Source: Ditylenchus dipsaci
Taxonomy: Eukaryota > Nematoda > Chromadorea > Rhabditida > Anguinidae
DNA length: 64,000 nucleotides
NCBI GenBank assembly: GCA_004194705.1
Contig: SADC01001330.1
Span: 434,001-498,000 of the forward strand
Direction of reading: 5' to 3'
Shown here: positions 21,743 through 32,652 of the stretch, piece by piece
How positions within the stretch are numbered: the first letter of the stretch is position 1
How the letters are laid out: each line of letters begins with the position of its first letter
Notes under the pieces: model-generated
The model's input: only the letters and a program-made list of their open reading frames with translations
Told to the model about the DNA's origin: nothing
The model's database searches: none
Made by a program: the position numbers and the translations under genes

Positions 21743-22720
21743 CGGGCAGGAGAAGAATGCGCAAAATCAAATTGTGCAAAGGGTAATATTTAATTCTGCC
21801 CCCTAATTGCTGAAAAATGCCCCCTAATTTCGGGAAAAATGCCCCCTAATTTGAATTGCCCCCTAATTACTGAAAAATGCCCCTAATTGCTGAAAAATGC
21901 CCCCTAATTTGCTGAAAAATGCCCCTAATTTTTCTCTCTCATCGTTTTTAGTCAAAATTTCGCGGGAATTTAAATTTTTCAGTCAAAAAATAACTTGGAT
22001 TGGTCAGAATCCCACTCCGGAATGGCCAGAACCCCTGAAAGTTGGTTTTTCGGGAGTTTACTAAAGGGGGAAACCTTCCGGAAAACCGGTAAACTTTCTG
22101 CGAAAATTTGGTTGAGCATATCAGAATTCCGGTCCGATGGGCTCAATCGCTCAGAATTTCATCCGGAACTGCTCAAAACCACCATAAACCTGGAATTCTG
22201 AGTGATTAAGCTAATCGGACCGGAATTCTGATCCGCCCAATCGAATTTTCGCAAAAAGTTTACTCCCCCTTAAGTAAACCCCCAAAAAACCAACTTTCAG
22301 GGGCTTCTGGCCATTTCGGAGTGGGATTCTGATCAATCCAAGTTATTTTTTGACTGAAAAATTTAAATTCCCGCGAAATTTTGACTAAAAACGACGAGAG
22401 AGAAAAATTAGGGGGCATTTTTCAGTAATTAGGGGGCAGAATTAAATACCACCCATTGTGCAAATTTAATTTGTGCAAATTCAAAATGTTCAAAATCAAA
22501 TTGTGCGAATTCAATTTGTGCAAAATTCAGTCGGTACAAATTCAGTCTATTTGCCATCTCACTGCTTCAACCGTTGAAAGCTCATTGCATAGCCATTGCA
22601 GAAACTTAAGATTTTGACTTATCGAATACAAAATCCTTGACTGTTCGAAAAAAACCCTCTTAAATGATGGCACAAACTGAATTTGCACAAACTGATTTTT
22701 GCACATTCTTCTCATGCCCG
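21743..22720. mobile_element. Nested word element: GTGCAAATTCAA / CCCCCTAATT / foldback
   Basis: The outer inverted ends are CGGGCAGGAGAAGAATGCGC and the complement of CACATTCTTCTCATGCCCG, followed by GTGCAAATTCAA-type words. Inside these, a second mirrored layer repeats TGAAAAATGCCCCCTAATT (21797-21935 and 22392-22445). The innermost layer is a foldback with arms at 21955-22115 and 22225-22390 (core TCAGAATCCCACTCCGGAAT). No coding sequence is present. The ends match those of the FLYWCH element at 56745, which suggests the same transposition machinery. Confidence 0.75.
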
Positions 22721-22829
22721 TAATTCCCACACTCTCAGCCGCAAATCTTGCATCGCATAAAGATCCAGCGCGAATCTTCAAGCGCATTTATTGGAGTTCA
22801 AATCTCACAATTTTTCAAAAGGTTATATT

Positions 22830-22995
22830 TAGTTGTACCCATTTAAATACTACTTTTCACCAGTAAATTATTTCCTTCCCCCGTAAATTTGAATTTCAAA
22901 GAAAATACTTATTTCTACCATTAAATTACTGATTTTTACCAGTAAATTACTGATTTCTACCAGTAAATTCAGGTGATTTGTGCAATTTAGGTCAA
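22830..22995. repeat. Word array, unit TACCAGTAAATTACTGATT
   Basis: Five or more copies of ACCAGTAAATTA, then CAGGTGATTTGTGCAATTTAG. The last string and the word recur at 42180-42235, with the mirrored word TTTACTAATTTACTGTGGG at 42405-42430, so the two loci belong to one family. Confidence 0.55.
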
Positions 22996-23154
22996 GGTCT
23001 TTTTCTTTCGTAAGAAAATAACTTGAATTGCTCAGAAAATCACGCTAGAGTGGTCAAAAGCTCACCTGACTGTAATTCTGATAAGCTAAAACGCGTTTTC
23101 GCAAAAAGTTTACTACTCTTTAGTAAACCCCCAAAACCAGTATTTACAGTCGAG

Positions 23155-23560
23155 TCTCTCTATAGTGCGTTTCTATATAGTGCAAACCTCTTTATAGTGC
23201 GCTTATAATTTGGACACAACACGAATAACCGCTCTCTTTATAGTGCGAAATCATTAATTTCGAAGACATGTGGGCACTTACGTACTTGGTGGGTCTTTTT
23301 TGGTCAACTAGGAATAGTGTTTAAACGCCTACCAAGTAATTTTATAGCCTAAAAACGATAAAAAAAATGTTTACTTACAAATTTCGCACTTAAAAGTTAA
23401 GATTTCAGAAAAATTTTGACTCAATTTTAACTCAGTTTTGTTGATAAGCCCTGTCCCCGCATTTACTCTAATTGCCTTATTTTTCGATCTAACTTTTATT
23501 AGAGGAGGGATGTCCTTTTTTTAATTGACCTCTAGGCGGTGCGCTTATTAAAGCGGGGTT
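23155..23560. repeat. Pogo-type MITE fragment, word CTCTTTATAGTGCG
   Basis: The left end CAGTCGAGTCTCTCTATAGTGCG with repeated TATAGTGCG words follows the same layout as the other TA-flanked MITEs. The right end is diverged (GGTGCGCTTATTAAAGCGGGG near 23535). Confidence 0.5.
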
Positions 23561-23734
23561 GCAATTAGAAGAAATACAGTGCTGATGATACATTTACCCA
23601 AAAGCTGAAAATGACAACAAAGAAGAACCCAAAAGAACCCAAAAATTTACCCAAAAGATAGAAAGATTTATCTTTACTCGAACATTATTAGGCAAATGTA
23701 TTTGAAAAAATCGAACACTTTATTAAACTTTAGT

Positions 23735-23965
23735 AAAAACACCTCGATATAACGAACCTTCAGTATAATGAATGCTTGATATACCGAACATTTTTTCCGT
23801 CCCGCAGAGGTTGCTTTTATCGATGTTTGACTGTATTCAGAAATTAAACGTCTTTTTCAGCAAACAAAGTGTGGCCCAATTTACATTTGACTCAATTTGA
23901 ATTGGCCCAGTTTGACTTTAGCACAATTTGAACAGGCCCGATTTAAATTGACCAATTTAAAATGA
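23735..23965. repeat. Short MITE end and CAATTTGA word array
   Basis: 23745-23835 has CACCTCGATATAACGAACC and TATCGATGTTTGACTG, a very short pogo-type hairpin. 23875-23960 is a run of GGCCCAATTTGACTT-like words with no mirrored partner seen. Confidence 0.45.
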
Positions 23966-24275
23966 TATAATCTTTGACGTGCGCTTGGACTTATGTTGAA
24001 GCCCATCCTAAGTTTTTTATGTTGAAGTCCATCCAGTCCATCGGTCAGCGGCTGGACAACCCTTCCCTATGCCTAAAATGTTACAAAACATCCCCCTTTT
24101 TCAATTCTCTGAAAATCTGAAAAATTTGGAATTTTCGGTAAAAATCTAAAAACCAGAAAGCGAAATCAGTAGAACTGGAGAGAGTTAAGAAAATTTGCAA
24201 AAATTTTTTTTCTCTAGCCTGAGATAGGCGGTGTCGAGTCATTGGAGACTGTCGACCTTCTGAAATAAATACCGC

Positions 24276-25262
24276 TATTACGTAGAAAACTCCAAATAAA
24301 GTACAATACGTAGGTTTAACTGTAATACCTAAGTACCACCTTGTAGTCTGTAATTTTAATTTTAATTTGATAATTTGAAAGATTTTCTCCAACTTCTATT
24401 TGGCCTTAAATATTCCCTTCCCCATACGTACAGCCCCTACTAAAGCTTGGCGATGTGTGACTCATATGACAGCAGCGTCAAAACTCATTTGAACAAAAAA
24501 ATCCTCTCAAGGCAAATTTGGATGTTCAATTTACCGAAGGGTCAATTTACCGGAGGAATCGTTACGAATCGTCCTTCTCCCATATGTAAGTATCACCCTC
24601 TTCCTGACTACCTTTTTCTGGATACCATTCTCCAGACAACCCTCTTCTGACTACCCCTTACTAAACACCCGCCTCGAGGCTACCCTCCTCCAGACGACCC
24701 CCCCCCCCTAGTCCCCCAAAGGCAGAAAATCCAATTTCGGTCAATTTTTTTTTCAAAAATGCATTTTCTCTGAAAAGTGTCGTAAAAAAGCTTTTTATTG
24801 TTTTCAGCGTATAAAAATCTCTTAAAAGACCTTTAACCCGTCGTTTCCCACGCGTACAAAAAAGTACACAAAATTTTTTTTGTGCTGCGGAAAAGTCATA
24901 CATAGATGTAAAATTATCGGTTTTATTATAAAAATGTTGTCAAAAACAGTGTGTTATCGGTAAAATTTTGAGATTTACGCCTTTTTACGTTTATTGAGGT
25001 ACATAAAGGACACAAAGTACATAAAGGACACAAAAACTTCCACATGAAACTCTTTGAAACAATCAACATGCAGGCCAACGTCGCATTTTTTGCACTTCTT
25101 AGGTGTCCTTCTCTTACAGACTGCACACACAAGTCGTGATTCAGATGTAACCATCCAGTGATCGTGTCTATCAAACCTCACACTGTTGTTGACACGCTTG
25201 GAAGTCATTTTACGAGGCTCTAAGTATTTTCGGCCAGTCCCTGTTGATGGATTGGCGTACAT
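24276..25262. repeat. Left arm of a 1-kb inverted repeat (piggyBac-derived)
   Basis: The whole stretch is repeated in reverse at 27862-28851 with very few differences (for example GGAAATTGG/TGGATTGGC strings and the GTAATAGCGG end). The arms carry the 3' coding end of a piggyBac-type transposase plus about 600 bp of downstream sequence, separated by 2.6 kb that includes an F-box-like gene. Confidence 0.85.
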
Positions 25263-25405
25263 ACGCAAGTAAGATGTGGCGACATAGCGGCGGAACGCCA
25301 GATAATCAGTATTCGGATTACTTTTTCTCCACAATTGCCAAGCGTTGTGGACAGCAGTGTCAACCCCAAAGCAAAAGCATGACCACCACCACTTCTTAGA
25401 CCCTA
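24975..25405 (-). pseudogene. PiggyBac-type transposase C-terminal fragment
   Basis: Minus-strand reading gives WRLGSKKWWWSCFCFGVDTA, then VHNAWQLWRKSNPNTDYLAF, RRYVATSYLRM, HDHWMVTSESR and a Cys-rich end CAVCKRRTPKKCKKCDVGLH followed by CFKEFH. This is the known C-terminal layout of piggyBac transposases: a KWWW motif, a VD.AV.NAW helix and a final cross-braced zinc domain. The three catalytic aspartates lie upstream in the family and are absent. The tail FVSFMYFVSFMYLNKRKKA shows a short internal duplication. A second copy lies in the opposite arm. Confidence 0.75.
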
Positions 25406-25739
25406 GTCTCCAGTCTTATTATGAAAAACACAAATTCGGTGTTATTTTGGTCGGTTAGGATAATTTTTTTAAGAAATACTAGCATTTGTGTATACATATA
25501 TACAGTTGGCAATATAATACACTTGCTAAGAGAAACTGCCGAGAAAAAGCTGCCGATTCAGCCAGAGAGTATCTGGCTGAATTATCTCCAATGAACGACC
25601 TATTTTTAAGCTCTATTACAACATCTTCATTCTGTGTGTCTTAATTTTTTCCTAGTTTTACAGTTAAACTTTTGTCTTGCTCAATAAAAATTCACATAAG
25701 AAGATGAGTATACTGCTTATCACTCACCCGTCACAATTT

Positions 25740-25880
25740 TTCACGCCGTCCGGAGTACCGGCCGTCTTGATTTTTTTTTTCTTCCGGCCTTCGTTCGGCC
25801 GTCCACATTATTCTTGTCGGACGGCGGCCGTCCGACCGTTTCACTCACGGAGACGGGACGGGCCCGGAAGACGGCGCGGT
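25740..25880. repeat. GC-rich word repeat, CGGCCGTCCGACCG
   Basis: A 130-bp GC-rich island of CCGTCC, CGGCCGTCC and GACGGCGGCC words. A related island lies at 58505-58700. In style it is a hAT-type MITE, but no target duplication is visible. Confidence 0.5.
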
Positions 25881-26222
25881 CACTATGCTTGGTAGTGCCC
25901 CGATGAGATATTCAAATAAGGTTTAGTTAGGTGGTAACCTGATAGAGCACCCAAATGGTGCTACCTAGATAATTCCACTCATATAAGAGTTCACAGATAG
26001 CGGGACCCAGTTGGAAGTTTCTTTATTGTTTCAAATATTGTTTGAGGCGCCATATGGCGCCTGTTCGTCTAGTATTCATTTTATAGCTAAAATACGATAG
26101 TGGTGCCGACAGGCGCCTGCTGCCCCTAATTTCTTAAAGTTTTAAACTTTACAATAAAAGTCTTTTGCTTATTGCAAAACTGTAATTAAGAGCTACACGG
26201 TGGTGTGAAATATAATGAAAAT
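25881..26222. other. Non-coding spacer downstream of the F-box-like gene
   Basis: Unremarkable sequence with a short GAGGCGCCATATGGCGCC hairpin near 26045. No gene recognised. Confidence 0.35.
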
Positions 26223-27794
26223 TTATGTTGAAAAAGTAGAAAATTCAATTTTTAAATAAGGGGAGAGTTCTGACAAAAAGGTGGAGCATGTTCCATATAG
26301 CCTGTCATAAATGTGTTCGTTTGAAAGTAATACAATCATACTTCGAGCAATAAATATTTTGAGTTGTTCGTTAGTAGTAGGATTGTAGAATTCTCCTGCA
26401 TTAAAGGGCCATTCCACAGGTCCTGCTCCATACAACAATCGCACCTTGTAATTGATTGGAGTGATAGCAAATTGAAATATCTTAAACATGACTGTGTTAA
26501 ATGAAGCACAAATTAAAATTAGCTCCGAAAACGAATTTTTGGGTTCAGAATTTTCGTCGTATTTTTATATTAATTCAGTCTCGTTATCAGTGCTGTGTGC
26601 CACAGGGGTAAGGTCACATTTAATTTCGCGATATTGCATTTATTTTCTCTGATTTTTTGCAAACTTTTTGAAAAAACGTTTTCACCTTTTGATAGCTAAG
26701 ATTTTAGGCTACAGAATGATATTTTTCGGGCCAGAGTTTGAAAAAATGTTGGCCTACTGGCTGGCTTTTTGCTGAAAAGCTTAGTTTGGTGGTGGTGTTT
26801 TTCAAAAAAAAAGATGTTTTTTGACCAAAAGCCGGCCCAATACTTACTCATACTTACGTAGGCCAATACTTACTCAAACCCGACCCGGAAAACACCATTT
26901 TGTAGCCTCAAATCTTAGCTGCCAAATCGTTAACTTTTTTTCAAAAAGTCTGAAAAAAGTCAGCGAAAATGAATAAAAATATCGCGAAAAAAATGTGACC
27001 CTACCACAGAGGGTAACACTTACTTCGAATTTGCACCTAGTTTGTTTCAAAACCCTTAATGCAGAGGAATTGAAATTTTGAAAAAGGAAAAATAAAAATT
27101 GACCTTTCTACATTTCACGATGAATTCATTCATTTGATTTACGTCGTGACTAAAAGCTGTTAGCATCAATTTCAAATCTCGCTTTCTTGATGTATCAGTA
27201 AAATGCATGAAATCCAACAGATTATTGACAGACACTTGAAAGTACCTAATACAAAGATATGAGCGTGCATAGAATACTTCTGGAAGGGAGTTTAGACTTC
27301 GTGAACGAGCTCCACAATTAAATATCTGCAATCTGCCGCACTCAAAAATTTTGTGTGCCGAAAACAGTTGATGGAATAGGGACTGTTGGCACCTCAAGAA
27401 AATACGGAGTTCTTTGTCATTCCATAGATGGGTCAGATATTCCAAGACGGAAATACATTCTGCCAGTCTCAACTCACTATTCTTTCTGCCATTAAACCGT
27501 AATGAAGTTTATGAAAACGAAGATTTGGAGAATTTAGTCCCAGTAGTAGAACTTCAGCAGGTGAATTCAAGGAGTGACTTATAGTTAGATCAGTCTCGTT
27601 TGGTTTAGTCCATTGGATAAGCACCTTGCTTCTTTCTTCAGGATCATTTGTTTTAAATTTATCTCGTTGAGCACCCTGTAAGGAGTTGCAACAAAATACC
27701 TTTGAACTAAATGCTTAAGTATGTCAGAAGAAATGGAAAGTCTCTCTAGCTCTTCTCGCTTGAAAAACAAGAGAATCTGATAATAATTTTCCAT
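26223..27794 (-). CDS. F-box-like/hypothetical protein, interrupted by a MITE
   Basis: Starts with ATG at 27794: MENYYQILLFFKREELERLS and ISSDILKHLVQRYF, which fits the L-x-F-x-x-R-x-E-L-E pattern of divergent nematode-type F-box domains (substrate receptors for SCF ubiquitin ligases). Later exons (about 27472-27056 and 26489-26223) give NDKELRIFLRCQQSLFHQLF, a GRLQIFNCGARS block and YNPTTNEQLKIFIARSMIVL. The splice pattern between 27470 and 27700 cannot be fixed: the frame changes after LVQRYF, and an alternative frame DKFKTNDPEERSKVLIQWTK is open across the region. A foldback MITE (26603-27017) sits in the intron before the last exon. F-box assignment is tentative; the gene could be broken. 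Confidence 0.4.
26603..27017. mobile_element. Foldback MITE
   Basis: The left arm GGGTAAGGTCACATTTAATTTCGCG ... GCTAAGATTTTAGGCTACA is mirrored by TTGTAGCCTCAAATCTTAGCTG ... GATATTCGCG-like and TGTGACCCTACC at the right. Arms are about 170 bp with a short loop. No coding capacity. Confidence 0.7.
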
Positions 27795-27861
27795 TATGAT
27801 ACAATTCTTTTAAAATACAGAAAAGTAGACAAAAAATTAGTATTAAAATTTATCTTATCTT

Positions 27862-28149
27862 ATGTACGCCAATCCATCAACAGGGACTGGCCGACATTAC
27901 TTAGAGCCTCGTAAAATAACTTCCAAGCGTGTCAAAAACAGTGTGAGGTTTGATAGACACGATCACTGGATGGTTACATCTGAATCACGACTTGTGTGTG
28001 CAGTCTGTAAGAGAAGGACACCTAAGAAGTGCAAAAAATGCGACGTTGGCCTGCATGTTGATTGTTTCAAAGAGTTTCATGTGGAAGTTTTTGTGTCCTT
28101 TATGTACTTTGTGTCCTTTATGTACCTCAATAAACGTAAAAAGGCGTAA
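27862..28149 (+). pseudogene. PiggyBac-type transposase C-terminal fragment, second copy
   Basis: Reads MYANPSTGTGRHYLEPRKIT, then HDHWMVTSESR, CAVCKRRTPKKCKKCDVGLH and the same terminal tail as the left copy. It differs from that copy at only a few residues (R/K, M/I, N/K), so the duplication is recent. Truncated at its 5' end by the repeat boundary. Confidence 0.75.
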
Positions 28150-28851
28150 ATCTCAAAATTTTACCGATAACACACTGTTTTTGACAACATTTTATAATAA
28201 AACCGATAATTTTACATCTATGTATGACTTTTCCGCAGCACAAAAAAATTTTGTGTACTTTTTTGTACGCGTGGGAAACGACGGGTTAAAGGTCTTTTAA
28301 GAGATTTTTATACGCTGAAAACAATAAAAAGCTTTTTTACGACACTTTTCAGAGAAAATGCATTTTTGAAAAAAAAATTGACCGAAATTGGATTTTCTGC
28401 CTTTGGGGGACTAGGGGGGGGGGTGTGGTCGTCTGGAGGAGGGTAGCCTCGAGGCGGGTGTTTAGTAAGGGGTAGTCAGAAGAGGGTTGTCTGGAGAATG
28501 GTATCCAGAAAAGGTAGTCAGGAAGAGGGTGATACTTACATATGGGAGAAGGACGATTCGTAACGATTCCTCCGGTAAATTGACCCTTCGGTAAATTGAA
28601 CATCCAAATTTGCCTTGAGAGGATTTTTTTGTTCAAATGAGTTTTGACGCTGCTGTCATATGAGTCACACATCGCCAAGATTTAGTAGGGGCTGTACGTA
28701 TAGGGAAGGGAATATTTAAGGCCAAATAGAAGTTGGAGAAAATCTTTCAAATTATCAAATTAAAATTAAAATTACAGACTACAAGGTGGTACTTAGGTAT
28801 TACAGTTGAACCTACGTATTGTACTTTATTTGGAGTTCTCTACGTAATAGC
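27862..28851. repeat. Right arm of the 1-kb inverted repeat (piggyBac-derived)
   Basis: Reverse complement of 24276-25262. The boundary at 27862 falls inside the transposase frame, while the left copy continues about 140 bp further, so this arm is the shorter copy. Confidence 0.85.
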
Positions 28852-29033
28852 GGTCCAGAAACCTTAAGCACAACGTCTTAGCTGTCTTCAAATCACAAAT
28901 ACGTAAAATTAAGGTAGCTTGAAAAAATTATTAGTCATTCCAAAATAGATATGGCGGATTTTGAACTGGATCGGAAAACTTGAGGAACTGGGTGATTCCA
29001 CCTTGATTGGAACATCTGGCATATACCGTATTT

Positions 29034-29289
29034 GCTTTAATAATCGGCCACTCTCTATTAAACGGCCACTCTCTAATAAACGGCCACCCCCAGAGACCTA
29101 TATCTCAGTCCAGAGTCAATATTTTTCAAATCTCTTTTATGCATTTTCTTAGTTACCATGAGCCCTCCTGGTTCCACTTTTCAGATTGTGGTTGAGCACC
29201 AAAAATCTCAAAATCGAAATATTTTTTTTTCGATTTTTTAGGGGTTGAAAAATAAACGGCCATGGCCGATTATTACAGCAAATACGGTA
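29034..29289. mobile_element. TACCGTA-family MITE, word CGGCCA
   Basis: Ends TACCGTATTTGCTTTAATAA and the complement of TTATTACAGCAAATACGGTA. TCTCTATTAAACGGCCAC is repeated twice at the left and CGGCCATGGCCG closes the right. The body contains GGTTGAGCACCAAAAATCTC, shared with the copies at 50010, 58816 and (fragment) 17105. Confidence 0.8.
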
Positions 29290-29567
29290 GTTACTACGAT
29301 GGGGTACGATGAGTGGCAACAAGAGGTTCTACTAGTGAACAATGATTCTAGCTTTTACTACCTCTTGGTGATCCCTTTAAGCATACTCACGAAAATCACC
29401 ACCACAGAGTTTATCAGTAAAGTCGAAAAAATAAGTTGAAAAATTGCAATTAAGTCAATGACAATGAAAAAAGACAGAAAACAGACAAAATGTTCTTTAT
29501 TGTAGCAACAAGCAGTGACACAACAACAGGATATGACAAATGACGATTATTGATCTCTTCATGTCAT

Positions 29568-30524
29568 TCAATGTCCTCCTTCGTCGTAGTCTTCAGAGTC
29601 ACCACTGCCAGAATAATCTGCTTCAGTCTGCGTGTCTAAATAGATTGTACACTGCCGACTCAACTCGATGAACGCACTAGAGAACCAAAACCTACCATCT
29701 TGTGGTGCGATTCCGTCCTCAACTTCCCAAATTTTCAAGTTATCACGAAGCTGCTGCATAATCATCTAAAGCAAAAAGTGACTTTCGATAAGCACCTCAA
29801 GATAGGCTTACAGCAATGTCTTTCAAAGAATCCTCATCCACGCCATTCATTTCAGCAAGGGCATCATTTAAGGCTTTCTTGGCAAGGTTGTAGGCTTCGT
29901 CCTTGACGAGAGCGATTTCCTGAATAACCAGACGATTATTGTCCACAGTTCAAACAGCGCTTATAACTCACACGATAGAATACGGAGAAATTATAAGCCA
30001 GGCCTAGACGAACATTGTCTGTCGGTAGCATCTTCTTCTGGGCGATATAGAACGCTTCCGCGTAAGCTTGACGAGTCTTCTTTACAACATCTGAAAAATT
30101 ATTGGTAACCATATCAGATGAGTAGGAAAGTACCTTCTCGACCGACTCCTTTGACCATCTCAGCAAGAAATCGAAGGTGATCTGCCTTGATCTTGAGAAA
30201 AAACACCTTACCATCGTCATCAACAGCGCGAGGAACGACCTTTTCCATTGTCTTCTGAAACACCAACTGGTAGGAATCAGAAACAAGAAAATGGCTAACC
30301 AAGACATCATTGCAGATATCCTTCACCTCAGACTCGACTTTTTCTCGAAAGATTCAACCCACTGGTGCTGATCAGGATTATCAGGACTGTTCTGCTTCTT
30401 GACAATCACATTCCAGCTACGATGACGAGTTTCCACCACATGTGAGTAAGCCGTAAGATAAAGATTTCCTTCCTTGATTGAAACCAGTTCGTCTCGCTCC
30501 AAAGCTTGCTGCATTAAGGCGGCC
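29568..30524 (-). CDS. Divergent 14-3-3 family protein (5' end missing)
   Basis: 14-3-3 proteins are dimeric phosphoserine/threonine-binding adaptors. Exons (minus): 30524-30134, 30090-29972, 29919-29812, 29765-29696, 29635-29568. Recognised blocks: [104 protein letters not shown] and [18 protein letters not shown], then an acidic tail ending EDYDEGGH. The first helices (about 30-40 residues) must be on an exon upstream of 30524, beyond the word element at 30560-32245; I could not find it. In the first exon here one base seems missing in the A-run at 30339-30343. Against 14-3-3 zeta, the pocket residues K49, R56 and Y128 read S, H and F, while R127 is kept. Confidence 0.85.
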
Positions 30525-30559
30525 CTATGATTACAGTCATAAAATCTTGGATTGTGCGA

Positions 30560-32245
30560 AAAGCGGACACGGACATTTGTTCCCGGCGCCGTTTGTACCG
30601 GGGACCGTTTGTTCCCGGCCTATATAAAAGGACGTTTGTTCCCGGCATATATAAAATGACCGTTTGTTCCCGGATCGTATAAAAGGGACACTTGTTCCCG
30701 GCATGTGAAAAATGGCCATTTATTCCGGTGGCCGTTTGTTCCCGGCTCGTACGAAAGCGACAATTGTCCCGAGTCCTGCTCTATCTTTCAGTTTTCTGAT
30801 TTTCCTTGTTACTTTTGTTGTTTTCACCTGTTTATGGTCCGAAGTTCCTTTTTTAGTTTACAAATATTTCAGTGCTGTTATGGATTTTGATTTCATTGCT
30901 AATGTTCTTGCATGCATTGATCATAACCAACAAGTTGTCGCTCAAAACGATGTAAGCTGAACTCCAGTCTGCTCCTATTGCTGTGGCTTCCAGTCTTTCC
31001 AAGAGTGCCGTTCGTAAGCAGGTGAGGAGAATTCGGATCAGGAACCGAATTCCAGTTGTAGAAGCTCGTCGAGTGGAGGATGTTCAAATTCCTGCTGCAA
31101 GTTAGTTATACGAAAGTGGCATTCGAGATCAATAACTCTTCTTGCTAGGGATTCCGGGGCGCAAATAGCAGATCCAGAACGGTAAGCTGTGTAAATATGG
31201 ATTGATTGTCATGAACATTTGTGTTACCTAGTGGAACTCTGGAAGGTGAGGATCGAACTAACAACTTTGCTGAGGCTGCGCGTAGAAAATTGCAGGATGC
31301 TCTGGGAGTGGAACATCCCACCGTCGGTCGACTTCTGGCAGATTTGAAGAGGATTCAGAGGATTCTGTTATTGTTTCGCTTGTTGTCATAAAAAAGAAAA
31401 TAGAGTTAGTTATAGCAAAATATTGGCACTTTTGAAGTTAGAAAAATCGCGAACGGGACAAAATCAGTCTTTTTATACTGACCGGACACAATTGTCCCTA
31501 TTATATGAACCGGACACAATCAGTCTCGGACACAATTGTCCCTCCCATACTTGCCGGACACAATTGTCCCTTTTATATAAGCCGGACACAATCGGTCATT
31601 TTATACTAGCCAGACATGATTGTCCATTTTGTATATGCCGGACACAATCGGCGCCGGACACAACTGTCCGTGTCCGATCGTCGAACTAACCTGATTGGAT
31701 ACCTTCGCTGACTGGCTCACAATTTCGTGATGGATCAATAGAATTTTTTTCCTTAGTTATGTTATTGTTTCGATTTGCTGTTCTATAAAAAACACCAATA
31801 AAATTAGTTACAGCAAGATAAGTGCATCTTGAAAATCACAAAACTCACAAGTCGGACACAGTTGTCCTTAATATATGAGTTAGACACAAAAGGTCATAGA
31901 CGCAATTGTTTCTATATATACTAGGCGTACACAATTGACCCTTCTATAAAAAACCGGACACAATCAGTCATTTTAGTCATGCAGGACACAATTGTCCGTG
32001 CCCGGTAAAAATTAGTTCATTTATAAGGGCCAGAAACAACTGTCGCTTTTGTAAGAGCCGGGAACAAACGGTCACCGGGAACAAATGGCCATTTTTCACA
32101 TGCCGGGAACAAGTGTCCCTTTTATACGATCCGGGAACAAACGGTCATTTTATATATGCCGGGAACAAACGTCCCTTTTATATAGGCCGGGAACAAACGG
32201 TCCCCGGAACAAACGGCGCCGGGAACAAATGACACGTACCGTACG
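30560..32245. mobile_element. MULE-like word element, words GTTTGTTCCCGG and GACACAATTGTCCC
   Basis: The left arm (30560-30780) is a tandem series of GTTTGTTCCCGG joined by spacers such as CCTATATAAAAGGAC. The right arm (32035-32240) mirrors it spacer by spacer. Between them, 31440-31690 and 31850-32030 use the same spacers but a different word, CCGGACACAATTGTCC. A MULE-type coding remnant lies at 31250-31392. The left arm begins 36 bp upstream of the 14-3-3 exon. Confidence 0.75.
31250..31392 (+). pseudogene. MULE transposase C-terminal fragment
   Basis: The reading frame DRTNNFAEAARRKLQDALGV then EHPTVGRLLADLKRIQRI matches the MULE block in which R-T-N-N-x-x-E precedes a helix, HP and a leucine/lysine-rich helix. 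Upstream reading (about 30960-31110) shows QVRRIRIRNRIPVVEARRVE, possibly an earlier piece of the same product. No catalytic core is visible, so the element is not autonomous as it stands. Confidence 0.5.
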
Positions 32246-32261
32246 GCGCCGGCGCTAAGCC

Positions 32262-32360
32262 GGCGCTCCACCGGGTTCAGAATTAGCGCTGGCGCCAACT
32301 AAGCGCCGGCGCTCACGGCGCCGGCGCTTAGCCGGCGCTCCGCCGGGTAGCCGGCGCTTA
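32262..32360. repeat. GC-rich word run, GCCGGCGCTTAGCCGGCGCTC
   Basis: Five or so copies of GGCGCCGGCGCT / AGCCGGCGCTCC in both orientations directly next to the word element ending at 32245. Probably a separate short palindromic element. Confidence 0.55.
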
Positions 32361-32652
32361 AACAATCCTGCTTGGAGGCTTTTGCTTGGGGGCTTTATGC
32401 TTTTGCCTTTTCTTAATTCTAATTAGTTAGTTTGTTACATATGGTCATTCTAAGTGATTTCGCCGATATTATCATTTACATATTAAAACTCAAATTGAGG
32501 CCAGAGAGAAGGGCTGTATATTGCGCATAAGGTTGCAAATGACGATGTTTGCAAAATTTACTACAAACACCAAAATTTCCAGATTCGTGGACTTTTTTTT
32601 TTTGAGAACTTCTAGGGTTTTAGTGAATTTCGCAGACATGGTCATTTATAAC

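Noticed and set aside
30705..30960. Short secreted-protein gene (hydrophobic open frame)
   Set aside because: It overlaps the word arm of the 30560-32245 element and has no conserved features.
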